64,000 bases of DNA from Glaciecola sp048820975. GTDB lineage: Bacteria; Pseudomonadota; Gammaproteobacteria; Enterobacterales; Alteromonadaceae. The stretch is from the NCBI RefSeq assembly GCF_048820975.1, contig NZ_JBMEUF010000001.1, positions 2,108,001 through 2,172,000 of the forward strand, in the 5' to 3' direction. The number at the start of each line of letters is the position of its first letter. Position 1 is the first letter of the stretch. Position numbers and translations under genes: made by a program. This document shows positions 26,615-34,709 of the stretch, piece after piece. A model generated the notes under the pieces. That model was given only the letters and a program-made list of their open reading frames with translations. It searched no databases and was not told where the DNA came from.

Positions 26615-28564
26615 ATGATTTTAAAAAACCGCAGCGTCAAAAAAGCTCTTCCTTATCTAACAATCGTATTCTTCCTATTTTCTATGCTAATGGTTTATAG
26701 TTTTTTCACCCTGAATCAAAGCAGTTATTTTCACCAACTAAACATTCGCCATTTTAAATATACCGACGAACTAAATAGCCTGATATCGGTTCCTAACAAG
26801 CTTCTGCAAACAAATCAGAATGTAAATATTGCAGATGTTCGCTCAGCAATCATTAATATTCGCCAGCAGCCAATTGAATGCTTAGCAAACATTAATCAAT
26901 CAGAACGGATCATAATGCGCTGGGTTGGGACTGAATCAATTGTTGATATTTGCAAAAACGATATAGTGATGGCCAACAAAACACTCAATTTTATTGAAGT
27001 TTATGAGGCTGGTAATATTACAAAGGAAGTGTTGCAAGGCCAATTAGTGGAGGCGCTCGAGGCATTTAGAAAAAATTCAATTGACTTCGAAGCCCCTGTT
27101 GAAAAAACACTTCGCTCTATTGCAAGCATGACAATAGGCTTAATAATTTTATCTTCGTTTTGCGTCATATGCTTTGCTATTTATTTATCACGTGCTGTTT
27201 CAATTGTGCTTACTAAGCGCGAAGAGGCAATGATCGCGCTTGCTAAAAGTGAAACGCTAAACAAAGAAATGGCATACACCGATAGCTTAACTGGCTTACC
27301 CAACAGGAATCTACTTCAAGGCACAATTGACAAATCCATAGCTAAAGCAGTTCGAGGACGTTCGCAGTTTGCAGTTATGTTTATAGACCTTGACCAATTT
27401 AAAGACATTAATGACACGCTTGGCCATACAGTGGGGGATCAACTCTTAATTGAAATGGCTAACCGTATTTCTCACACACTTCGAGACAACGATACTATAG
27501 TGCGCTTTGGTGGCGACGAATTTGTAGCCGTTACAGACAACTTTGATTCAATTGAAACCATTGACCCTATTGCGCATAGAATTATAGATGCGGTAAACGT
27601 TCCAATACAATTAGGCGAACGGGAAGTGCTGATTACAGCAAGTATTGGCATTGCTTGCTATCCCCATAACGGTAGCGATACAACGTCACTCTTAAAGCAC
27701 GCTGACGCTGCCATGTACCAAGCTAAAAATGCGGGCAAGAATCAGTTCCAGCCCTATGATCAACAATCAGCAAGCAAGCAGAATCGTAAATTAAATTTGG
27801 CGAATCTACTTCATAGTGCCATTGCTAATAATGAACTTAGCTTAGTGTATCAACCCGTAGTTAGGTTATCTGATGGCTGCACAGTGGGGAGTGAAGCACT
27901 TTTGCGCTGGACAACAGCTAGTGGTGAAAAAATTGGCCCCGATGAATTTATACCAATTGCGGAACATTCAGGACAAATAATTGAAATAGGTGATTGGGTA
28001 ATAGAGCAAGCGTGTTTGCAATGTAAAGCTTGGCATAAAGAAGGTGCCGTTGATCACATTATGGCAATTAATGTGTCGTCGCAACAGTTGAAAGATACTA
28101 GCTTTGCTAAGCGTTTAGCTGACACATTACGCTCTTACAATTTGCCAGCTAAATGCGTACACATTGAAATTACCGAAAACATTGCCATAACCGAAGACCA
28201 AACCTGTATAGCTACGTTACACGAACTCGCGAAACTGGGTACAAAGTTATTGTTAGATGACTTTGGCACCGGATATTCATGTTTGAGTTATTTAAAAGAC
28301 TTACCTTTTGATGTTTTAAAAATTGATAAAAGCTTTATGCCTGCAAACAATACTATAGCTTCAACCATTATTGCCATGGGGCACGAACTGAACATGGAAA
28401 TAATAGCCGAAGGTATTGAAAGACCAGAGTGTTACCGATATTTAAAAAACTTAGATTGTCACTATGGCCAAGGCTATTTATTTCAAAAACCAGTTCCAGC
28501 CGATGAGTTTGATGTATTTAAACAGTTTAAAAACCATGAACCAGACCCGTCTCTTTGTTATTGA
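26615..28564 (+). CDS. GGDEF-EAL cyclic-di-GMP signalling protein with periplasmic sensor
   Basis: 649-residue inner-membrane protein. Two TM segments (about residues 13-32 and 168-190) bracket a periplasmic domain of about 135 residues that I cannot place in a family. A GGDEF domain follows (DSLTGLPNRN, then an intact RFGGDEFVAV at about residue 303), then an EAL domain (SEALLRW at about 429, ITENIAI, LLDDFGTGYSCLSYL, and ending QGYLFQKP). Both active sites look intact, so it could make or degrade cyclic-di-GMP. No strong ribosome site. It is convergent with the interrupted gene fragment next to it. Confidence 0.93.
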   Translation: MILKNRSVKKALPYLTIVFFLFSMLMVYSFFTLNQSSYFHQLNIRHFKYTDELNSLISVPNKLLQTNQNVNIADVRSAIINIRQQPIECLANINQSERIIMRWVGTESIVDICKNDIVMANKTLNFIEVYEAGNITKEVLQGQLVEALEAFRKNSIDFEAPVEKTLRSIASMTIGLIILSSFCVICFAIYLSRAVSIVLTKREEAMIALAKSETLNKEMAYTDSLTGLPNRNLLQGTIDKSIAKAVRGRSQFAVMFIDLDQFKDINDTLGHTVGDQLLIEMANRISHTLRDNDTIVRFGGDEFVAVTDNFDSIETIDPIAHRIIDAVNVPIQLGEREVLITASIGIACYPHNGSDTTSLLKHADAAMYQAKNAGKNQFQPYDQQSASKQNRKLNLANLLHSAIANNELSLVYQPVVRLSDGCTVGSEALLRWTTASGEKIGPDEFIPIAEHSGQIIEIGDWVIEQACLQCKAWHKEGAVDHIMAINVSSQQLKDTSFAKRLADTLRSYNLPAKCVHIEITENIAITEDQTCIATLHELAKLGTKLLLDDFGTGYSCLSYLKDLPFDVLKIDKSFMPANNTIASTIIAMGHELNMEIIAEGIERPECYRYLKNLDCHYGQGYLFQKPVPADEFDVFKQFKNHEPDPSLCY

Positions 28565-28583
28565 GGCATCAAATTGCTTATGC

Positions 28584-28902
28584 TCATTGTAAATTGGCTT
28601 TATTAAGCACAGCCACGTGCGGGGCGCTTAGACTGCTAATGTATAGCTTATCAGCGGTCTCTAGTACGCCAGTAGTGAGGGGGTAAGCACCACTTGGGTC
28701 TTGTAAATCAACAATCACCTTTCCTTTTTCACTTATCTTTATAACGTGCCCATAGTTAGAGGCTTTAGGACGCATAAATGCCGGCAAGCGTTGCACTACT
28801 TTTCGTAAAAAAGGAGAGTTTGATAAATTGTCTAACGAGTTAGAGCGAGGTGAAGCAAAACCAAGCCAGTAACCTCCATCTAGCGCTTTGGCTATGTGCC
28901 GC
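28584..28902 (-). pseudogene. 3' part of a strictosidine synthase/SMP-30-like gene, split by the island
   Basis: The minus strand encodes RHIAKALDGGYWLGFASPRS, then SNSLDNLSNSPFLRKVV and a normal C-terminus ending LNKANLQ and stop. The reading frame is open to the island edge at 28902 and then meets a TAG inside the island end. It has no start of its own. It continues in frame from the 5' part at 55433-56238: joining 55433 to 28902 gives 1125 nt, 375 codons with no internal stop, the expected size of this beta-propeller family. The gene is dead in this strain unless the island leaves. Confidence 0.88.
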
Positions 28903-28925
28903 TACCCTTGGTATAAATTTATGAC
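28903..28925. repeat. Left terminal inverted repeat of the island
   Basis: Starts TACCCTTG and ends ATGAC; matches the right end inverted at positions 1-8, 10, 16-17 and 19-23. An inverted second copy of its inner part (AAATTTATGAC at 28915-28925) stands at 29012-29022. Confidence 0.8.
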
Positions 28926-29386
28926 TAAGTTAGTTATTAATTTTTAAAAGTAACTGTATATCAATGGGTTAAGTTAATAAGTTTATAAGATCAAGTACAA
29001 ATATAACAGTTGTCATAAATTTTTGTCAAATTGTGTGAATATACTAATTTGCTGCACAAGAAACTGTCATAAAAACACTGATATTGATACCACCTTGTCA
29101 TTATCAAAACTTCAAAATAACGTTTTCGTTTCGATGAAAAAAGCTTGGTCACATTTTTCTATCAAACATTTTATATTGCAACTGACATTATTTCTACAGC
29201 GATTGCAATCCACTTTACTTTCAAAAAATCAGCTAATTAACAGACGTTACGGTGTTGGCTAAACACTTACTTTATGACACTGTATCTTCATATATTAGGA
29301 ATCTTTGTGCTTAGTAGCCCATCTATTATGAATAATGGAAAAATGTGTCGAGTTTATGTTAATCACAAATTGATAAGAGAAGTTAT
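28926..29386. other. AT-rich non-coding left end of the island
   Basis: About 460 nt with no convincing gene; a 79-codon open frame at 29023-29262 has no ribosome site and low-complexity composition. Contains GTCATAAATTT at 29012-29022, the inverse of AAATTTATGAC in the terminal repeat, which may be an additional recombinase site. Confidence 0.5.
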
Positions 29387-29533
29387 ATGTCTGAACAAGA
29401 AAGAGCTATATTAAAAAATGCAAGGGCTACCGCTGCTAGATCTGTCGCGCGAAAGCTGATTATGGCTGAAAGAAAGAAGAACTTTGAACAATCTCGCGAT
29501 ACTGATAGAGCTATCAGCAAGCAATATAAGTAA
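29387..29533 (+). CDS. Small basic protein of unknown function (48 aa)
   Basis: A short open frame with a good ribosome site (AGAGAAG, five bases before the ATG). The product is highly charged and probably helical: it opens MSEQERAILKNARATAARS, has KLIMAERKKNF in the middle and ends AISKQYK. No membrane segment. It is the first possible gene at the left end of the island. Coding status rests only on the ribosome site and composition; I do not recognise a family. Confidence 0.45.
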   Translation: MSEQERAILKNARATAARSVARKLIMAERKKNFEQSRDTDRAISKQYK

Positions 29534-29893
29534 TTACAAAACCAGTATAGAAAACGCTTAACAATGGTTTCTAGAAGCCCGTAAAAGAATTCGTGTAACT
29601 ACTATGACTTAATATGTTTCTCGAGACGCTCTCCGAACTCGATAATAAGACGAACTAGTGCTTGACGCTAATTATGAATCGGCATCGACCATTTTTATAT
29701 CGTCAACCTTCTTATTTTAGATTTATCGATTGTTCTAATAGTTGTAGTTTTAGTTGTTATTGTGCACACATCGTTTCAATACAAAAAATTTTAGAACAAA
29801 GTGACGAAAACAAGGTAAGCTATTAAAAAAAACTGTATATTTCGCGGTTACAATGAAGTATTCATAATAATCTGTTAGGCATATAAAGAGAAG
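29534..29893. other. Non-coding stretch ending in an integron-type core site
   Basis: No gene is visible in 360 nt. GTTAGGC at 29874-29880 fits the integron R' consensus GTTRRRY and stands 13 nt before the start codon of the next gene, the usual layout of a gene cassette. No complete attC hairpin is visible before it, and no integron integrase gene is present. AAAACTGTATAT at 29829-29840 may be part of a promoter. Confidence 0.4.
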
Positions 29894-31120
29894 ATGGCAC
29901 TAGATTTAGGGAAGTTACTCAAACAAAAAGCATATGCTTGTATTGAAACTAGCATAGGAGAGCTCTGTGTCTTCGGTATCAATGTGAAAGGCCAAACTGA
30001 ATTACGCAAGAATCTAGATAGTACACTAGAAGATTGCATATCAGCCGACTTTATCCGAAATCTATGTGTTTATATATGCTTTCCGAAAGCCAGTTTAAAA
30101 GACAAAAAATACAAACCTGACAAGCCTATTCTCACGAACGAAGACGTGAGTAAACTAACGGAAGACGAGCTTGAGAAGATTGCTGGCATTTATATACATA
30201 ATAATGAGTATTTATTTAAGAAGCTAGAGTTCACGAAAAAGAAAAACGAGAAGGGTGAAATTGTTAACCATGGAGAGTACAACGAAATAGAGCACCCAAG
30301 AAATGAACAAGAGACAAATATATCCTATCTTTACAGGCTTTCTATTCTTGAAAAAGAAAAACACAAGAAGCAAATGGAGGATATGTTAAAGTCAGTTTCG
30401 GGTATAGGCGGTTTTTCTTCTAACTTAACCGACAGCATAAAAAATACTTTTACAATGGGCGACTCTCTAAGCAAAGCGATGGAGTCAATTAGACCGATTA
30501 GCATGCCCGAATTACGCCCAATAGAACGTGAGCCATCCAATATAGATTACGCTAAAATAGAACGGGGTAAAGAAGAACGCAGGTTACAACCATTCAATGA
30601 GCTGTCAAATAGGCTGGATCAGCTTATTGAATCCTCTATCCAGACTTCTGAATTTATGATTGAAGCCAACAAAATACAAACCAGAATAGCTTCTGAGATT
30701 AAAGAATCGGGAGATCAAACTGATAAACACTCAAGAAAAAACATATTGCTGAGTGGGATCGTCATCGTGTTGACAGTAATTGGCTTGTCACTAACCGCTT
30801 TCGTTTTTATTTCTGGCAATAAATTTAATGAATATCAGCAGGAAAATCTAGAGAGTAGCGCTAAAGAAATAGTAAGCTCGTTGTCGGACATTAACGCAAA
30901 TCTTGCGAACGAGGGTTCTAAAAGTCAAAACACATTAGATTTGATATCAAGGAAGTTAATTGAAATTGATAGCCAAAAGAAATTGTATGAACAATTACTT
31001 GCTCAACATAAATCATTAATAGAATCTCTAGAGAGCGCTAACTCTGAGCAGAAAGTGCAGATAATCGAGTTGCAGGGCAGAATAAAGTCGCTAGAGGAAG
31101 CTAAGAGCCAGCGTGAATAA
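29894..31120 (+). CDS. Cassette gene 1: membrane-anchored coiled-coil protein of unknown function
   Basis: 408-residue protein I do not recognise. Residues 1-270 are predicted soluble and strongly charged (many KEK/KKK stretches). One hydrophobic segment (about 285-307, LLSGIVIVLTVIGLSLTAFV) is followed by a coiled coil to the C-terminus with regular heptads (LLAQHKSLIESLESAN and so on). It is likely anchored in the inner membrane; the topology is open. The start has AAAGAGAAG upstream. The stop is 6 nt before an attC-like site, and GTTAGGC lies just before the start, so the gene has the exact form of an integron gene cassette. A defence or toxin-type role is only a guess from context. Confidence 0.75.
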   Translation: MALDLGKLLKQKAYACIETSIGELCVFGINVKGQTELRKNLDSTLEDCISADFIRNLCVYICFPKASLKDKKYKPDKPILTNEDVSKLTEDELEKIAGIYIHNNEYLFKKLEFTKKKNEKGEIVNHGEYNEIEHPRNEQETNISYLYRLSILEKEKHKKQMEDMLKSVSGIGGFSSNLTDSIKNTFTMGDSLSKAMESIRPISMPELRPIEREPSNIDYAKIERGKEERRLQPFNELSNRLDQLIESSIQTSEFMIEANKIQTRIASEIKESGDQTDKHSRKNILLSGIVIVLTVIGLSLTAFVFISGNKFNEYQQENLESSAKEIVSSLSDINANLANEGSKSQNTLDLISRKLIEIDSQKKLYEQLLAQHKSLIESLESANSEQKVQIIELQGRIKSLEEAKSQRE

Positions 31121-31126
31121 AATAAT

Positions 31127-31191
31127 ACCTGACAAAGCGCTGCTGTCGGACAATTTTTCCGCTGCGGTCCAAAATTGGCGCGGCGTTGGGC
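31127..31191 (+). other. attC-like recombination site of an integron gene cassette
   Basis: R''-like ACCTGAC at 31127-31133 (one deviation from RYYYAAC), a stem formed by CAATTTT and AAAATTG around a CCG-CTG-CGG tip, and a perfect R' GTTGGGC at 31185-31191 in the context GGCGTTGGGC. Length 65 nt fits attC. It separates two genes with the usual cassette spacing on both sides. Confidence 0.8.
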
Positions 31192-31213
31192 ATGACCAGG
31201 CTGTAGGAGCAGT

Positions 31214-31963
31214 ATGCAAGTATCTCGACGAACAAAATTTTCTTTAGCTCAATTATTAACTGTTGTAGAGCGACCGATTGTAGGTGTGATTTTTGATAAG
31301 TTTGATTTAGACCCACAAGCTGTTTATTCGCCAGAAAATATCAGTGATGAAATAACTGATGCAGATGAGCAAGCTCTTTCAGATTTGATTATTGAAGTAA
31401 TTCAGACTAATAAAACTCTTAGGAGTGGAGTATCTCCTAAATATAAATTTGATGAGCAATTTTTAATATTTGAAAAATCTTTATTACTTGACGGGTATTT
31501 AATCGAAGAAAAGTCAATTAAAGCTCTAGATCCTAATTTCGTTGGGTTTAAACCTATTGAAGATGCACTGATAAAAGAGATTGATAGTTCAACCTTACAA
31601 AATAAAGCCAGTGTAATACAATCAGTGAAATCATCATCTGATGATTTTATCAAAGCACAGCCAGATTATAATGGTAGTTTAACTAATATTCGTATTGCAC
31701 TTGAAACACTTGTAAGAGAAATTGCATTAGAAAGAGGTTTTACTACTGCAAGAACAGGTAACACTTGGGGGCCATCATTAGGTTATCTAAAAACTAATGG
31801 TTTCATAGATCAAAAAGATGAAAGTGCTTTATCATCTGTGTTTACTTTTATTAGTAATGGCTCTCATATTCCTCTCGGTTTTAGTCAAGCGGAGTATGTT
31901 CGCCTAGGTAGGAATATGTGCACTTCGATGTGTTATTTTGTTATAAAAACGTACAATGCCTAA
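31214..31963 (+). CDS. Cassette gene 2: hypothetical protein, possibly abortive-infection-like
   Basis: 249-residue soluble protein. The start at 31214 has TAGGAG five bases upstream. I do not recognise the N-terminal two thirds. The C-terminal 100 residues (SLTNIRIALETLVREIALERGF, then FISNGSHIPLGFSQAEYVRLG) have the helical pattern with a late conserved-looking His found in HEPN/Abi-C-type modules of abortive-infection proteins; this is a weak resemblance only. Its stop codon lies inside the R'' sequence GCCTAAC, which is typical of integron cassettes. It is flanked by attC-like sites on both sides. Confidence 0.72.
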   Translation: MQVSRRTKFSLAQLLTVVERPIVGVIFDKFDLDPQAVYSPENISDEITDADEQALSDLIIEVIQTNKTLRSGVSPKYKFDEQFLIFEKSLLLDGYLIEEKSIKALDPNFVGFKPIEDALIKEIDSSTLQNKASVIQSVKSSSDDFIKAQPDYNGSLTNIRIALETLVREIALERGFTTARTGNTWGPSLGYLKTNGFIDQKDESALSSVFTFISNGSHIPLGFSQAEYVRLGRNMCTSMCYFVIKTYNA

Positions 31964-32030
31964 CAAGTTGCTGCACGCGGATATATTACTTGCTACGCTC
32001 CTATTTTAACGGTGAACAAGGCATTAATTT
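31958..32030 (+). other. Second attC-like site, right core degenerate
   Basis: Perfect R'' GCCTAAC at 31958-31964 followed by AAGTTGCTGCACGCGG and a TTGCTACGCTC tip, as in many chromosomal attC sites. The expected R' is decayed to GGCATTAATT near 32021-32030. The rest of the gap to 32245 shows no gene. Confidence 0.55.
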
Positions 32031-32244
32031 TCGCCCGTTATGGCCTTATTTTCTGACTAAAACAGCTATATTTCTGTCGTGTCAACGGCATAAAAACTTC
32101 TATAACGGACTAAATGCAAGCGGCAAAAAATAATAAACTTTAGTATCGAGCCGGCTATCGCCGTTTTCTATTTGTTATCAAATATTAGCGCAGGATTTTT
32201 AGAGTTCTAATTATACTCTATTAACTTCGTACAGTTAGACACTT

Positions 32245-33750
32245 TCAACTTTTGACTTTTTGTAATTTCAACCTTGGATTGAATTTAGGATAAATACCGT
32301 CGAGTAGCTCTAAAATTTTGTTTAATAAAGATACGATATCTTCCTCCGCACCTTCTTGATATCGAGGCCCAGGTCTCGGAATACGGTGAAGCCTATGAAG
32401 AGGGTTGTAGCAAGTATCGAATACGGTATCTCTAACAGCACACCATTGCCCGTGCACGAACGACGATGGCCACGTGTAATATTTATCGTATTCATTTTTA
32501 CAATTGGCTATCTGAGACATTTTGCGCAAGTCGATCTTTGCCCAGTTTCCAAGGTTAATGTTTTGAAAGTCCATATACATATCTTCATTTGCTAAACCTT
32601 CAATATGTTCCTTCTTTATATATCCAGGAGCGTTCTCTAATACTTCTGTCATTTTCAAAAGTTGAAGCTTTGCCTGTCCTGAACCATGCGTTCTATATAC
32701 ATCCCATAGTTTTTCATCACCCGCAACTATTAAATATTTGAATGTAATAAACACCTCTGAAAGCATGCGTAACGTAAGTTTTGCTGTAATGAGCTTACCA
32801 GATGACGCTAAACCTTCTTGCGCTAGAGTTATAGCATAAAAGCAAAACCCAAAAGAAGCATCACGCTTTGCCTGTACATGAGTTAATTTGTCAGTAGCCG
32901 CAAAATGAACTGACAATTGCCTCCACAGAGAATGTGTCTCAGAAATTGTTGTTACTACGTCATACGTTATTTCATTTTCTAGCTTTTGAGGATAACAACA
33001 TTCGGTTTTTTGTTTGCATTCAGTCCAGAAATGGTTTGCCCATCTTCTTTTTCCAGAAGCATAGTCATCATCCATCATCCCATCGCCCGTATTGATTTCA
33101 CCAGCACGAATTTGAGGCATAACTCGGGATATGTCACCAAAGTTTGGATACTCGAAGTATTCTTTATATTGGTCTTCATTCTGTAAATGCATTTTACCAG
33201 AATATACAATTGGCAAAATGTAAGCCCAGCGACAATCGGTGGAATGTAGCGATTGATGATCCAGAAGATTCGCTACAGCATCTGCCAAGTTCGTCCAAGA
33301 ATATTCATCATTCCCACCATCACCAATATGCTCCGCCCACAAGTCTCGTCCAGGGAGGGTTTCAATGAGCAATAAGGGCCTCAAAGCGTCAGCTACTTGA
33401 TCATCAATGAAAAGTGACTCAAAAAATCTTTCTTGAAGAAAGTCATCCAGATTCGAAAGGCCATAAAGACCTATTCTTGGTATATTAGAGGTCTTAATCT
33501 CAGATTTTCTAAATAATTCACCAACATGCAGGCCAATACCTCTCAAAATATCAAGTGCTTCCAATCTACCTAGCTTATTTATAAGAAGGCTAGCCCAAAT
33601 CATACAAGGCAAGCGATTATTCATCCAAGAACTATAGCTAAGCTTTTGGATTTGATTAATAGGTGAAATTAAGTTTGTACCTATTTTTTTATGTGCAGCG
33701 AGGCGACCATTAAAAGGCTTTTTGCCTCTCTTTCTCTTTTTTGAGGACAT
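32245..33750 (-). CDS. DUF5677-like hypothetical protein
   Basis: 501-residue soluble protein, opening with a very basic stretch (MSSKKRKRGKKPF). The C-terminal half (about residues 290-480) resembles DUF5677: TAKLTLRMLSEVFITFKYL and YYTWPSSFVHGQW, a helical HEPN-like pattern often seen near defence genes. The N-terminal half (about residues 40-270) is Trp-rich and not recognised. It is the last of a run of minus-strand genes, 91 nt after the potassium-channel gene, so it may be the tail of the restriction-modification transcription unit. Function unknown. Confidence 0.75.
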   Translation of the reverse strand: MSSKKRKRGKKPFNGRLAAHKKIGTNLISPINQIQKLSYSSWMNNRLPCMIWASLLINKLGRLEALDILRGIGLHVGELFRKSEIKTSNIPRIGLYGLSNLDDFLQERFFESLFIDDQVADALRPLLLIETLPGRDLWAEHIGDGGNDEYSWTNLADAVANLLDHQSLHSTDCRWAYILPIVYSGKMHLQNEDQYKEYFEYPNFGDISRVMPQIRAGEINTGDGMMDDDYASGKRRWANHFWTECKQKTECCYPQKLENEITYDVVTTISETHSLWRQLSVHFAATDKLTHVQAKRDASFGFCFYAITLAQEGLASSGKLITAKLTLRMLSEVFITFKYLIVAGDEKLWDVYRTHGSGQAKLQLLKMTEVLENAPGYIKKEHIEGLANEDMYMDFQNINLGNWAKIDLRKMSQIANCKNEYDKYYTWPSSFVHGQWCAVRDTVFDTCYNPLHRLHRIPRPGPRYQEGAEEDIVSLLNKILELLDGIYPKFNPRLKLQKVKS

Positions 33751-33841
33751 CCCTGTAAATCCTATTTGAATACGCTTTTGTTAAATAACCTGTAAACGAT
33801 TAGGCCAATGCAATGGGTCTTCTGAAAAAACATTAAATAAC

Positions 33842-34654
33842 TCATAATTCATCTATTGACTCCTTTATAAAGTCCTTTTCTAGACCTCCCTCTATAACCG
33901 AGCAACTGGCCATAATCTCAAAGATCAGTCTTCCGACATACTTGCCTTGTTCGCCACTGTACATGTACGAATGCTTGTATCTTTTTGAAGCTTGCGAAAC
34001 CCTTACTAATGCATCGTGTGCTACGCGATTTTCTGTCTCAACTTTGTTCAACAGATAATTTATAGTTTCTGATAAAATATCTAACTCCAAGTAAACTTCA
34101 GCAAGTACATCAGAACCTTTATCGTCTAATCTATTTTGTAATTCGTAAAAAATGGGTTTTCCTATGCCGCCGCTCGAAAATGCTGACCTAAACTTCTTAA
34201 AGTCAATCAATGAACTATTATCCCTCAGACTGAAAAGCGCCTCTACAACAACTGGATCCGAGGACCTATCAGCAACGCCTAATATTATATTTAAGAGTTG
34301 ACTGCGGAAATGTTCATATTCAAGTTGTGCATGGTTCTTCGCCGCTTCAATTTGCCGCTTCATCTGAAACTGAGCAGCTTTGGAAGCTGCAGAATTCATT
34401 AACAAACCAAAAGTAAAAATTCCATATATGGTCTGTACACTAACCATGAGCTTGGTAAAGTTTGAAGTTGGGGATATATCCCCATACCCCAGTGTCGTTA
34501 TTGTTACTACAGAGAAGTAAAGTGCATCGCTAAACTTGGTTATCGGCTTGCTAAACTGAGTTCCGTGGCTATGATAGAACATTGCAGCGAAAACGATTAC
34601 TGCGACGTAAACTATAAATATCAAAAAGAGCCTATCGATTTTTCTTACTTTCAA
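33842..34654 (-). CDS. Two-TM potassium-channel family protein
   Basis: 270-residue ion channel of the Ion_trans_2 family. TM1 is at about residues 8-27, the pore helix and selectivity filter are VVTITTLGYGDISP (about 50-63), and TM2 is at about 68-88. The filter TLGYGD is intact. The cytoplasmic C-terminal 180 residues are helical, without a Rossmann RCK signature, so the gating domain is of an unrecognised type. It sits 55 nt downstream of hsdR and 91 nt upstream of the DUF5677-like gene on the same strand, unusual company for a channel, and could act as an effector of membrane polarity. Confidence 0.85.
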   Translation of the reverse strand: MKVRKIDRLFLIFIVYVAVIVFAAMFYHSHGTQFSKPITKFSDALYFSVVTITTLGYGDISPTSNFTKLMVSVQTIYGIFTFGLLMNSAASKAAQFQMKRQIEAAKNHAQLEYEHFRSQLLNIILGVADRSSDPVVVEALFSLRDNSSLIDFKKFRSAFSSGGIGKPIFYELQNRLDDKGSDVLAEVYLELDILSETINYLLNKVETENRVAHDALVRVSQASKRYKHSYMYSGEQGKYVGRLIFEIMASCSVIEGGLEKDFIKESIDEL

Positions 34655-34709
34655 ATTTCTCTCCCTTCCTAAAGACTACGGTATTCCTGAAACTTGGTTG
34701 ACTTGTTTA

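Noticed and set aside
28584..28796. Independent 70-aa gene next to the island
   Set aside because: The frame stays open upstream to the island edge and continues the interrupted SMP-30-like gene; the apparent start is an internal GTG.
29023..29262. 79-codon open frame at the left end of the island
   Set aside because: No ribosome site, skewed composition and overlap with possible recombinase sites; treated as non-coding.
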